Positions 23,882 to 34,050 of a stretch of DNA of 64,000 nt are shown here, one piece after another. The notes under the pieces are model-generated. The model ran no database searches. It was not told where the DNA came from and saw only the letters and a program-made list of their open reading frames with translations. Within the stretch, counting starts at the first letter, position 1, and every line of letters starts with the position of its first letter. The stretch is from NCBI GenBank assembly GCA_019454045.1, contig SKCR01021139.1:83456-147455 (forward strand), written 5' to 3'. The position numbers were made by a program, and so were the translations under genes. This DNA is from Zanthoxylum bungeanum. Lineage: Eukaryota; Streptophyta; Magnoliopsida; Sapindales; Rutaceae.

Positions 23882-24739
23882 TATGGGAACACAAACTGGG
23901 CGACGCATGCTGTCCCAGGCTCACGGCCCGGTTGGGAGTACGGAGTAGCCCGCGGAGGACTAAACCGGAGAATAATGGAGTCGCCACCCGGTGTGAACCG
24001 GGACAAAGATTTAAGGCCGCACTCACCCCTCACAAGGGAAGACCTCAAACCGTTGGGTTCGGAATGGTCCCTTACTCATGCCACTTGTAATAAAATGATT
24101 TATGCAATAATCTAACCTAGCCTAAGCAACATATTTCCAAGGATAATTATGCTTCTAAGTTCACATGCATGAAATTAATCATCACAACGGCAAACATGCA
24201 ATAGCACACGACAATCTCATGAACATGCTTCGATCATATAATGCGGAAAAAAAAGAACAACCTAAACATAAAGAAAATTCCAAACGCAAAACAAAACGAT
24301 TAATCATGCTTGAAAATAAACAACCAAATAGGCTAAATCATGCCTAAGAACCAAGTAACATACTAATGACCTAATCATGCTTGAATACCATCTTATGAAC
24401 ACATCAAACAGATAGACGCAGGGATACAAATAATATGATTGATTACATGATATAAGAGAAATCCCCTAAGAAACAATTACACATGACATGTGATGAAAAT
24501 GACTCAATTCAGTGTATTTGCGTTCGTGCGGCGTTTGTATACGCGTTTGAACGGTAAATAGAAGGTTCGTGTTCATATAGCATTTGATAACGCGTTCGAA
24601 CGGGACCAGACAGAAAACGTGCGTTCGTGCGGCATTCCGGAACGCGTTCGAACGGGGTTACAATAGTGACCTCCAAAATGCAGTAAACAACATGACACAT
24701 ACATGAACGGATGAATAGATGACACCTAACAAATAATAA

Positions 24740-25370
24740 CGAGCTAAAAGCGTGGCAAAGCATCGTGGTAAATGATTTTAACCTCTCAAAATAGAGGACC
24801 TTTAATCGCACTTACTAAGCCCATGCGCTCGATCACATCATGCATATAAACAATAAAGATAATAATATCAGACTTTGTATACCCGATTGAACACATCTTA
24901 CATTCAACCGAGTATACATCGATTGATGCGGCAAAACATCGTGATAAAGGGTCTTAACCCTTCAAAATAGGGGACCTTTAATCCAACTTACTAAGCCCAT
25001 GCGCTCGATCACATCATGCATATAAACAATAAATATAATAATATCGGAATTCGTATACCCGATTGAACACATCTTACATTCAACCGAGTATACATCGTTC
25101 GGCGTGGCAAAACATCGTGATAAAGGGTTTTAACCCCTCAAAATAGGGGACCTTTAATCCAACTTACTAGGCCCATGCGCTCGATCACATCATGCATATA
25201 AACAATAAAGATAATAATATCGGACTTCGTATACCCGATTGAACACATCTTACATTAAACCGAGTATACATCGATCGGTGCGACAAAGCATCGTCATAAA
25301 GGGTTTTAACCCCTCAAAATAGGGGACCTTTAATCCAACTTACTAAGCCCATGCGATCGATCACATCATT
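24740..25370. repeat. Tandem ~176-bp units in Gypsy-B 3' LTR
   Basis: Marker gattgaacac at 24885, 25061 and 25237, spacing 176 and 176, plus a partial first unit. The 5' LTR has the same array at about 54690-55310. Confidence 0.85.
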
Positions 25371-25439
25371 ATATAGTCAAATAACATGCGGAAGTCAAGT
25401 AAAGAATGACAAACAAATCAAAACAACATAAAACAAAAT

Positions 25440-25444
25440 ATACG
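25440..25444. repeat. Left target-site copy of Gypsy-C
   Basis: ATACG directly before the LTR. The right copy is absent because of the later recombination described at 47801. Confidence 0.55.
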
Positions 25445-26114
25445 TGTGGGAACACAGAAACTGGGCGACCCATGCTGTCCTAGGCTCGCGGCCTAGTTGG
25501 GAGTACGGAGTAGCCCGCGGGGGACTAAACCGGAGAGTAATAGAGTCGCCACCCGGTGTGAACCGGGAAAATGAGATTTAAGGCCGCACTCACCCCTCGC
25601 AAGGGAAGACCTCAAACCGTTAGGTTCAGAATGGTCCCTTACTTATGTCACTTGTAATAAAAGGATTTATGTAATAATTCAATCAAGCTTAAGTAACACT
25701 TATTTCCAAGAGTATCATGCTTCTAAATTCACATGTATAACATAAAACTTACACCTAAATTCACATATATCTCACATCTAAGATTGCATGCTTGAAAATA
25801 CATTAAAGTAACAACGAACATACAACTTCATTGGCATATTATATTCAAGAAAACACAAGCACACATACTAACCACACGAGCACACATGTGAGCACCTTCT
25901 CAAGTGGTACGTGGAATTGTATCCCAAGTACAGACCGTACTACCGTCCATTCGGAATCGGTTACGGAATTTATGTCTGGGTTTCCATCTGATATACCACA
26001 AGAAATAATACTCAAATGTTATCATGACATAGGCATATAAATTGTAATACATTAAACATATTGTATTCATACATGTGGGGATAGTTACTAGGAAAACTAT
26101 GTATGAAATCTGAT

Positions 26115-26490
26115 GAAAAGGACTTAGTTCAGTGGGTGAGTGTTCGCGTAGCGTTTGAAAACACGTTCGAACGGTAAACAGAAGGTTCGCGTTCGTATAG
26201 CGTTCGAGAACGCGTTCGAACGGAACCAGACCTGATGCATGATAAGATTAAGAAAGTGCGTGTGTGTTCGCGTAGCGTTCGAGAACACGTTCGAATGGTA
26301 AACAGAAGGTTCACGTTCGTATAGCATTCGAGAACACGTTCGAACGGAACCAGACCTGATGCATGATAAGACTAAGGAAGTGCGTGTGCGTTCGCGTAGC
26401 GTTCGAGAACGCGTTCGAATGGTAAACAGAAGGTTCGTGTTCGTGTAGCGTTCGAGAAATCGTTCAAACGGAACCAGACCTGATGCATGC
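26115..26490. repeat. Three 124-bp units with TTCGAGAACG/CGTTCGAACG palindromes
   Basis: The marker ctgatgcatg lies at 26232, 26356 and 26480, spacing 124 and 124. Each unit has two GTTCGAGAACRCGTTCGAA-type palindromic clusters. The 5' LTR (46605-46830) has only two units; the B LTR has related single copies. Confidence 0.88.
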
Positions 26491-26514
26491 AACACAAAGA
26501 ATAAAGATAACAAT

Positions 26515-27560
26515 GTCAAGCTTAGTATGTCCGATCAAACGTATCTTACATTCAACCGAACACACATCAACCGGCGCGGCAAAACATCGTGGTAAAGGGC
26601 TTTAACTCCTCCCCATAGGGGATCTTACATTCCACTTACTAAGCCCATGCGCTCGATTGAATCATACATACAAAGAATTAAAAGCAATAATATCAAACAT
26701 AGTATGCCCGATTGAACGTATCTTGCATTCAACCGAACACACATCAACCGGTGCGGCGAAGCATCGTGGTAATGGGCCTTAACCCCTCCCCATAGGGGAT
26801 CTCACATTCCACTTACTAAGCCCATGCGCTCGATTGAATCATACATTCAAAGAATTAAAATCAATAATATCAAACGTAGTATGCCAGATTGAACGTATCT
26901 TGTATTCAACCGAACACACATCAACCGGCGCGGTGAAGCATCGTGGTAAGGGGCTTTAACCCCTCCCAATAGGGGATCTTACATTCCACTTACTAAGCCC
27001 ATGCGCTCGATTGAATCATACATACAAAGAATTAAAAGCAATAATATCAAACATAGTATGCCCGATCAAACGTATCTTACATTCAACCGAACACACATCA
27101 ACCGGCGCGGCAAAACATCGTGGTAAAGGGCTTTAACTCCTCCCCATAGGGGATCTTACATTCCACTTACTAAGCCCATGCGCTCGATTGAATCATACAT
27201 ACAAAGAATTAAAAGCAATAATATCAAACATAGTATGCCCGATTGAACGTATCTTGCATTCAACCGAACACACATCAACCGGTGCGGCGAAGCATCGTGG
27301 TAAGGGGCTTTAACCCCTCCCTATAAGGGATCTCACATTCCACTTACTAAGCCCATGAGCTCGATTGAATCATACATTCAAAGAATTAAAAGCAATAATA
27401 TCAAACGTAGTATGCCCGATTGAACGTATCTTGCATTCAACCGAACACACATCAACCGGCACGGTGAAGCATCGTGGTAAGGGGCTTTAACCCCTCCCCA
27501 TAGGGGATCTTTCATTCCACTTACTAAGCCCATGCGCTCGATTGAATCATACATAAATAA
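26515..27560. repeat. Six 177-bp tandem units in Gypsy-C 3' LTR
   Basis: The gat(c/t)(a/g)aacgtatc marker lies at 26533, 26709, 26887, 27064, 27241 and 27418: spacings 176, 178, 177, 177, 177. Each unit carries gcgctcgattgaatcatac and aagcatcgtggtaa-type words. Units alternate in similarity, suggesting past doubling. Confidence 0.9.
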
Positions 27561-27989
27561 GAAACATGCAGAATTCAAGTGACGAAAAATAAATAAATAA
27601 ATAAATCAAAGCAACATGAAACAAAAGAAGATGCCGTTTACTCTAGCGGTACGTGGAGTTGTATCCTAAGTACAGACCGCACTACCGTCCATTCGGATTC
27701 GGCTACGGAATTTATGTCTGGGTTTCCATCCTATATACCGCAAGAGACGACACTCTTTCATTCATCCAATACCCACAACACGCATCATACACACACAAGA
27801 TTCAACAAATAATTAAAATACAGTCAAAATAAATAAAAAAAATCAAATAAAGATGAGTGTGGAAAGTACCCTCAGGTCTAACCTTTTTGCCAACTTTCAG
27901 GCTTGCGTTTCACGGACGTCGGAAATAGTACAGCTCCTCAACTTCTCCGGTTAACTGGTTTAGCGTCCTAGCTCACTGTTTTGCTGTTT

Positions 27990-28085
27990 TGCTTGCCGTT
28001 CGGTCTCCGTTCTGCTGCTGTTCGGTCTCCGTTCTGCTGCTATTCGGTCTCTACTCTGCTGCTGTTCGATCTCTGCTTTGCTACT
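27990..28085. repeat. ~22-bp tandem repeat in Gypsy-C LTR
   Basis: The phrase gttcggtctccgttctgctgct occurs about four times in tandem with small changes. Confidence 0.8.
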
Positions 28086-28520
28086 CACTGTTCAGGTCAC
28101 CTGTTTTGACGTTTCAATGAACTGTTTCTAGTGTTTTTCGTGGTTTTTAGTGTAGTTTTGTGTGGTTATTTCAAGGATTATAAGTGCAGTTTATGTTACT
28201 GTTTTAAGGGATTTTAGGGAGTGTTTTGGAAATGGTTTGGGCTGCTGTCCAGGCATGTTTCAAGAGCTGTTTGGGGTGTGTTTGGGCTGCTGTTTGGAGG
28301 TATATTTTCGGTGGTGGAGGGCTGCTATATGGGGGAGATTTTCGGTGGTGGGTAGAGGTTTATGGGGGTGCTGTTTTCGGTTATGGAGTGGAGGAGATGA
28401 AGGGAATTGTTTGTGTTCTTCTTGTTGCTATTGCCGTAAGTGGCTAAGGCTCTTTGTGTTGTGATTTTTGTGTGAGTTCTCTGTATGAGCTAGAGGAGTG
28501 AATGTCTTGGTTATGGGTTG

Positions 28521-28530
28521 TTTATATAGA
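28521..28530 (-). promoter_or_regulatory. Candidate TATA box of Gypsy-C LTR
   Basis: Minus-strand TCTATATAAA about 630 bp inside the element-sense start of the LTR; the same box occurs in the B LTRs. Inferred promoter only. Confidence 0.45.
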
Positions 28531-29158
28531 GAAGGGCTAGGGTTTCACCTTGTCTCACAAGGAAGGGATTTTGGCATTAAAAGGAGGATTTGATTTGGTA
28601 TTGAGCAAGGAAAGTCAAAGATTTGATGGAGACAAGATTGGTTTAGATTAGGAAGTCAATATCTTTAATTTGTTATGATTGATTTTAATTAGGCATGACA
28701 TCTTTTTAATTTAGTATGTGATTTGTTTAGTTAGGAATTTAATATATTTGATTTATCTTTAAATTAGGCATGATTATATTTTATGTTTTATTTAATTGGT
28801 AAATGGTTTAATTATTTTATTTAATTCAATGTTTAATTTAATTAAATTGGGATGTGTTTTATGGGCTTTGGGGGCTAATTGGGCTGGGGTGCGAGGCTAG
28901 CAGCAAAACCAGAAACACCGACGCCGTTCGAACGCCAATTCAAACGCTACACGAATGTCTGCAATCTACCTGAAGTTCGAACGAAGTAACGAACGCAGCA
29001 CTAACGAAGACAGTGAACTTGTGAAATGAACTTGATGACGTACTTATTCTGAATTTCCCCTTCCGACCTCCGTTTCCCGCCATATCCTTAGCTAAAAAGG
29101 TAGTGCCTCCAACTGAGACTCATCATCGGGTTTCACATGCGAAAATGCAATGCCTACA

Positions 29159-29180
29159 GTCGCCCCCACTTTGATGGGAC
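29159..29180 (-). other. Polypurine tract of Gypsy-C
   Basis: Minus strand GTCCCATCAAAGTGGGGGCGAC, next to the LTR. Confidence 0.8.
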
Positions 29181-29218
29181 TTGTGCAGTGTGTGGCTTTG
29201 AACAATCTTATCAAAGTT

Positions 29219-29223
29219 ATGCA
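29219..29223. repeat. TSD of solo copia LTR, left copy
   Basis: ATGCA, repeated at 31186-31190. Joining the flanks gives the uninterrupted aaagttatgcaatgca sequence seen in Gypsy-A (near 16500). Confidence 0.92.
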
Positions 29224-31185
29224 TGTTAGACATTATGTCCCATAGCGTCACTGTTTGTAAATGATATTGTATTATTGTACAAAATTAACTATGTGATAAT
29301 GAAGTTGCCTTTTGCCGTTTTGTAATATTGTTTACTTTGACTTATAAATGGCGAAAGTCCATATGATTAGTACCTGGACTGAGAATGATATGAGACAGTA
29401 TCAGTCCCCAAAGGTTTAATCATTAAATATCCCTAGTCGTAGTATTATCGAGACTGGACATCGATAATGCGGAATAGACTAGTATTGCGCTTGTGCACGT
29501 TGTGAGGGCACGACGGCATAGTTCTCATATATTTAAGTATTGGATACTTATGCGAGTGCGATAGGAGGTTGTGTTTTACCGATGGTACGGAAAACAGCTT
29601 CGCTCTGGATAGACCCCGCGGAATCCCATTGGTAGTATGTCTGCGTGTCTATGGGAGGCCGCTTCAGGGTAGGTGTATATGGTCTTAACCTGAGACTTAC
29701 ATCGCTAGTACTTGCGACAATCGGTAAACTTTGGTTTTGGTGGTTGGGGACCCTAACCGGTTCTGTGTACACCTCTTCTGGGTTTATCGAGAATCGTAGT
29801 GTACTGGATGTGATGTCAAGATGGAAGTATCGCTTCAGATATATGGAGGCGATGATCACGCAGGGCACAGAACTAGTACTCTATAAAAGGTTGCAACCGT
29901 CGGGACAATATGACAAGGTCAGGATTGTCCGATTTAAAGAGACTAGTTGCTTGATGTCCGATATATGTTTCGTACGGGGCAGACACATCTCCAGCCCCAG
30001 GCCTAGCATGTGATCATCTGATACTGGATCGATGTACGCGATACTACGGTATACTACGCCTGATACAGATCTTATATTCCTATAAGAATATTTCTGGAGA
30101 ATTGGGTAGGCATGGCGCTTTGCTAGAAGCCAACCTTGTCTTGTAAATCGGTAAAGACGTAGTACGAGGTACGTACGTGTTCGGATTATCCGACGACCGT
30201 ATTTACTGCCAAAATATCCGGAGATCTCTTGGGTCGCTTCCTGAAGATTCACCTATGATATTTGATTCGAACTTAATTAATCTTGGATTAATTGCGGAGA
30301 AACTTTATCTCGGATAAAGTGCCTTATTTAGAGAGAGAGAACGGTTAATTTGGAATTAATCGATATAATTATTATATTCGATATAATAATCGAAATTCGA
30401 TTTCGACGCGAAATTAAAATTAGATTTTAATTCGGGCGTACGAGTTAATTTAGAATTAATTCGTAAGCGACGTAAATAATAATTTCGCTAGGAGCGATTA
30501 TTTATTTAAATCCGATTTAATTAACGTCGCGACGCTAGCTCGGTATTTCGGAAATATCGAACCCGAACGCGTGAGTGGACGTGGGCCCACTTTCATTGGG
30601 AAACGTGTGGGGCCCACATGACACTTGTCATTGATATGGCATTGCATGTTAATAGTGTATAAAACACTCTAAGGCATTGCATGGAGATAGTGTGCATTTC
30701 ACTCAAAGGCATTGCATGGAGTTTGAGTGTTGACACTCTAAGCCATTGCATGGTTTATGTTATAGATTTATTATTAATTTAATAAATTATAACATAAATA
30801 TAAATTGATTTTTGGTAATACAAAGATTAATTAATCAAAACATTTTCACAAAATTCTCTCTTCTCTCTCAAATTGCCGAGAGTTCCATTGACAAGGGCAA
30901 GGAAGATTTGATCTTCCACTTCTCCATTTTTGCTAGCACAAGCAAGGGATCAAAAGAGGTGATAGGGAAACCATCAAAGAGCTTGGAATACAAGAGCTTG
31001 GAGCTTGAAGTGTTCTTCTTCCTCTTGGCCGAATCCTCCACCATTTGGAGCTTCTACCATTTGATCTTCTACTTCATCTCAAGGCATTGTAAGTATGATT
31101 CCGCCATACTTCATGTTTAAATATATATTCTTTATAGTATTTCACATGCTTAATCTTTGTTTGGGACATATTATATAAACCAACA
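29224..31185 (+). mobile_element. Solo LTR of a Copia-3 family element
   Basis: A 1962-bp LTR (TGTTAG to CCAACA) with perfect 5-bp target duplication ATGCA and no interior. It is the reverse complement of the Copia-3 LTR (57826-59789) and similar over its whole length, so it is in plus sense. It lies 66 bp inside Gypsy-C, between PPT and 3' UTR repeats. It arose by recombination between the two LTRs of a full insertion. The frame of about 120 codons inside it is probably not a gene (see rejected items). Confidence 0.93.
29881..29890 (+). promoter_or_regulatory. Candidate TATA box of Copia-3 family LTR
   Basis: CTATAAAAGG in element sense, conserved in the Copia-3 LTR (complement at 59125-59134) but absent from the homologous places in Copia-1 and Copia-2. 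It lies about 660 bp into the LTR. Confidence 0.4.
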
Positions 31186-31190
31186 ATGCA
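31186..31190. repeat. TSD of solo copia LTR, right copy
   Basis: ATGCA, matching 29219-29223. Confidence 0.92.
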
Positions 31191-31229
31191 ATGCATTTTC
31201 ACTTACCTGGCTCGGCTGCTGCCTCGAGC

Positions 31230-31950
31230 TGAGTTGGTGCTGCAGCGGACCTCGATCCTGAGACACATCCCAATAACTGCAACCGAAAATGGGGGCACCT
31301 CGACCCAATACCGCTGACAATATGGACCTCGCCCTCGAACTGATGATGTAGTGGGTACCTCGACCCTGGGAACCTCGACCCGAAACTACAACCGACAACG
31401 GGGGCACCTCGACCCAACACCGCTGACCATAGGGACCTCGCCCTCGAACTGATGGTGTAGTGGGTACCTCGCCCCTGGGTATCTCGACCCGGAACTACAA
31501 CCGACAACGGAGGCACCTCAACCCTGGGCACCTCGACCCAACACCGCTGACCATAGGGAACTCGCCCTCGAAATGATGATGTAGTGGGTACCTCGACCCT
31601 GGGCACCTCGACCCAACACCGCTGACTATAGGGACCTCGCCCTCGAACTGATGATGTAGTTGGTGCCTCGACCCTGGGCACCTCGACCCGGAACTACAAC
31701 TGACAACGGGGGCACCTCGACCCTGGGCACCTCGACCCAACACTGCTGACCATAGGCACCTCGCCCTCGAACTAATGATGTAGTGGGTACCTCGACCCTC
31801 TGCACCTCGACCCGGAACTACAACTGACAACGGGGGCACCTCGACCCTCAAGCTGATATGGGCCTCGCCCTCGAGCCGACATGATATGGGCCTCACCCCC
31901 ATGCTGATATGGGCCTCGCCCCTTGGGACTCATCCCTAAAACTGAAATTG
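31230..31950 (-). repeat. 3' UTR tandem repeats of Gypsy-C (75-bp and longer periods)
   Basis: The phrase cacctcgacccaacaccgctga recurs. Two copies at 31541 and 31616 are 75 bp apart, others about 124 bp apart. The core words are cctcgccctcgaactgatgatgtag and cctcgaccctgggca. On the minus strand the array stays open in more than one frame (for example 31199-31681), which tandem repeats with periods divisible by three do by default. Confidence 0.8.
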
Positions 31951-32125
31951 CGCTGACGCTGCTTGGCTCATTTCTACCGCTTTCTCCTTTCTTCGAACCT
32001 ACGAACACAAAATGAAAACAAACACGAAGAGAATGCAATGTTACGTATATGCATGAATGATTTTCTTATTCCGTTGGGTTAGGTCTTCTGCTAATTCCCG
32101 TGGTGACTGCTCGGTCTTCTCTCCC

Positions 32126-33199
32126 TCAGGCAAAGTATTGCTTCAATCTGTCTACGTTGATCAGCTCGGTGAACTCGTTCCCCTCCAAGTCTGATAGCTT
32201 CACTGCTCCATTTCCCATTACCTTCTGCACTATGTAAGGTCCTTCCCAGTTTGGTCTGAATTTTCCTCTCGGATCTGTCGTCGACGGCCTCGACTGCTTA
32301 AGTACCAAATCACCTTTTCTGATCTTGGTGGGACGTACTTTCTTGTTGAATGCTCGAGCTAGTCTCTTCTGATACAACTGCATGTGATACAAAGACTTCG
32401 TTCTCTTCTCATCCAATAGTGCTAACTGATCAAACCTCTGTGCGGCCCAATCCTGTTCCGGTAATTCTGCCTCTGTTAATACCCTCATAGACTGTATTTC
32501 CACTTCTACCGGCAATACTGCTTCCATTCCATAGACCAAAGAGTAAGGTGTGGCCCATGTTGCTATTCTTACTGATGTTCTGTACCTCCACAAAGCATAC
32601 GGTAATTTCTCGGCCCAATCTCTGCAATTTTATGTCATCTTGGCTAAAATTGTCTTTATAGTCTTGTTGGCTGCCTCAACTGCCCCATTTGCCTGCGGCC
32701 TGTACGGTGACGACTTGTGGTGGCCTATCCCATACCTCTGTAACATTGCCTTCGTCTCTCCTTAAAACTGGACCCTGTTGTCTGTCACTACATGATGCGG
32801 CATACCATACCAACAAATGAGGTTCCGAGCTATAAACTTTGGCATCTGCTTTACTGTAACATTACGGAATGATTCGGCTTCCACCCACTTCAAGAAGTAA
32901 TCTACTGGCACTACTATGAAGCGATGCCCATTTGATGCATTCGTTCGAATTTCCCCAATCATATCAATCCCCCATGCTGAGAAAGGCCACGGCTCTGACA
33001 ACCCGTGAAATTTTGTGTGCGGTAAGTGATTCAAATTACCATGTGCTTGACAGTCATGACAATGCTTCACCATCTTCGCGCAATCTGTTTCCATGGTTGA
33101 CCAATAAAAACCTTGTCTCACTATCTTGCGGGACAGATTCAACCAGTTTATGTGCGGACCACATACCCCGGCGTGTATTTCTTCCATTACATGCTGAGC
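32126..33199 (-). pseudogene. Gypsy-C integrase (two stops)
   Basis: Element-sense order: HHCC zinc part (HAGVCGPH ... HCHDCQAHGN), core with WGIDMIGE (first Asp), VTDNRVQF (second Asp) and ANGAVEAANK (Glu), then a C-terminal domain with QLYQKRLARAFNKKVRPTK, GPYIVQKV and INVDRLKQYFA before the stop at 32126. The frame is broken by a stop after VTDNRVQF (about 32762), another near 32635, and one near the N-terminal end (33190). Catalytic residues are all still present. It would have integrated the cDNA; this copy cannot make it whole. Confidence 0.85.
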
Positions 33200-33830
33200 T
33201 TATTCTTTTCTCAAACACTTCAACTGAATACCGTTTGCTTGCCTCTTGTACAGTTCCCCTTTCAAAATCATATACTGGGAAGCTAACTTATGAATGGCTA
33301 TTCTGTCTTTTCTGCATGCCCCTTCCAGGAGTTCACCATGTTCCAGATACCTCTGAATGTCATAATACCAAGGTTTACCATCGTCGACCTCAACTTCCAG
33401 AATTCTTTCTATCTCATAAACAGGTCTGCTCGCTGTTGTCAGTATCAACGGTCTCATCACTAACTTTTCTGGATTTTCCCAAGTTGCTGCAAGTGTAGCC
33501 AATGCATCTGCCATCTGATTCTCTTCTCTCGGTAAGTGCTGAAACTTACACTCGGGGATAACCTGTGCCAACTTTCTGAGGTGAAAAAGGTAAGGCTTCA
33601 ACCGTTCTTCTTTCAATTCTCATTCTCCTCGCATCTGCTGGACTACCAATATAGAATCTCCGTAGACTTCCACACTCCCGGCCTTCAAGGCTATCAGTTG
33701 AATGTCAACCTATTGGCTAAAGGCAAAGTCTCTCCCTCGGGGGTCACTATCACGATCCCAATTCCGGCTCCCTTGTAATTCACTACTCTGTCAAAAAACA
33801 TCTTCCATCTCTGAACTGTTATCGCTTGGA
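33200..33830 (-). pseudogene. Gypsy-C second RNase H with 52-bp deletion, and linker
   Basis: C-terminal RNase H words (HLPREENQMADALATLAATW) and linker (VYEIERILEVEVDDGKPWYYD) are open at 33200-33616. Upstream, near 33693-33700, about 52 bp present in Gypsy-A (18700-18760) are missing. The lost part encodes the TNNMAEYEA region with the catalytic Glu, and the deletion also shifts the frame. The second RNase H is therefore inactive in this copy. Confidence 0.8.
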
Positions 33831-34050
33831 TCTATTGATCTGGAAATTCAAACTTATACTGATCCCCCTCAACAGGTTGCAATGCCAGAAACTCTGCTAC
33901 TGCTCGCCCTTTGATCACTTTGGAGGTGAGATACTCAATGTCAAACTCTGTCAGCAATACCAACCATCTGCCCAATTTTCCCACTAGTGAAGGCACCGAA
34001 TGAAGATATTTCAGAGGATTCTCCTTTGCCACCACCTGGATCTTGTAAGA
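33831..34050 (-). pseudogene. Gypsy-C first RNase H, C-terminal end, after a premature TAG
   Basis: VVAKENPLKYLH ... LLTEFDIEYLTSKVIKGRAVAEFLALQ continues the RT-RNase H frame. A TAG codon at about 34051 (where Gypsy-A reads HYFQSYK) ends the long frame. A further stop lies near 33833. Confidence 0.8.

Larger units (their letters stand above)
23882..25444 (-). repeat. 3' LTR of Gypsy-B, left part
   Basis: Matches 53828-55390. It contains CGTTCGAACG-type short repeats (24520-24660) and about three and a half 176-bp units. It is cut after ATACG by the LTR of Gypsy-C. Confidence 0.85.
25445..29158 (-). repeat. 3' LTR of Gypsy-C (3714 bp)
   Basis: Begins TGTGGGAACACAG, ends GCCTACA, followed by the PPT complement. 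It holds three 124-bp units, six 177-bp units, a 22-bp microsatellite-like stretch, two copies of the conserved ~95-nt block (25898-25995 and 27645-27745) and a TATA-like box. Confidence 0.88.

Noticed and set aside
26533..27560. Evenly spaced repeats that could be mistaken for a CRISPR array
   Set aside because: The whole 177-bp unit is repeated head to tail; there are no unique spacers, and this is plant DNA.
29645..30013. A ~122-codon frame inside the Copia-3 family LTR, also at 59002-59370 and in shorter form in Copia-1 and Copia-2 LTRs
   Set aside because: Between the two best copies almost all substitutions I can see change the amino acid, there is no ATG at the nominal start, and the frame is broken in the Copia-1 and Copia-2 LTRs. 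No sign of selection for a protein.
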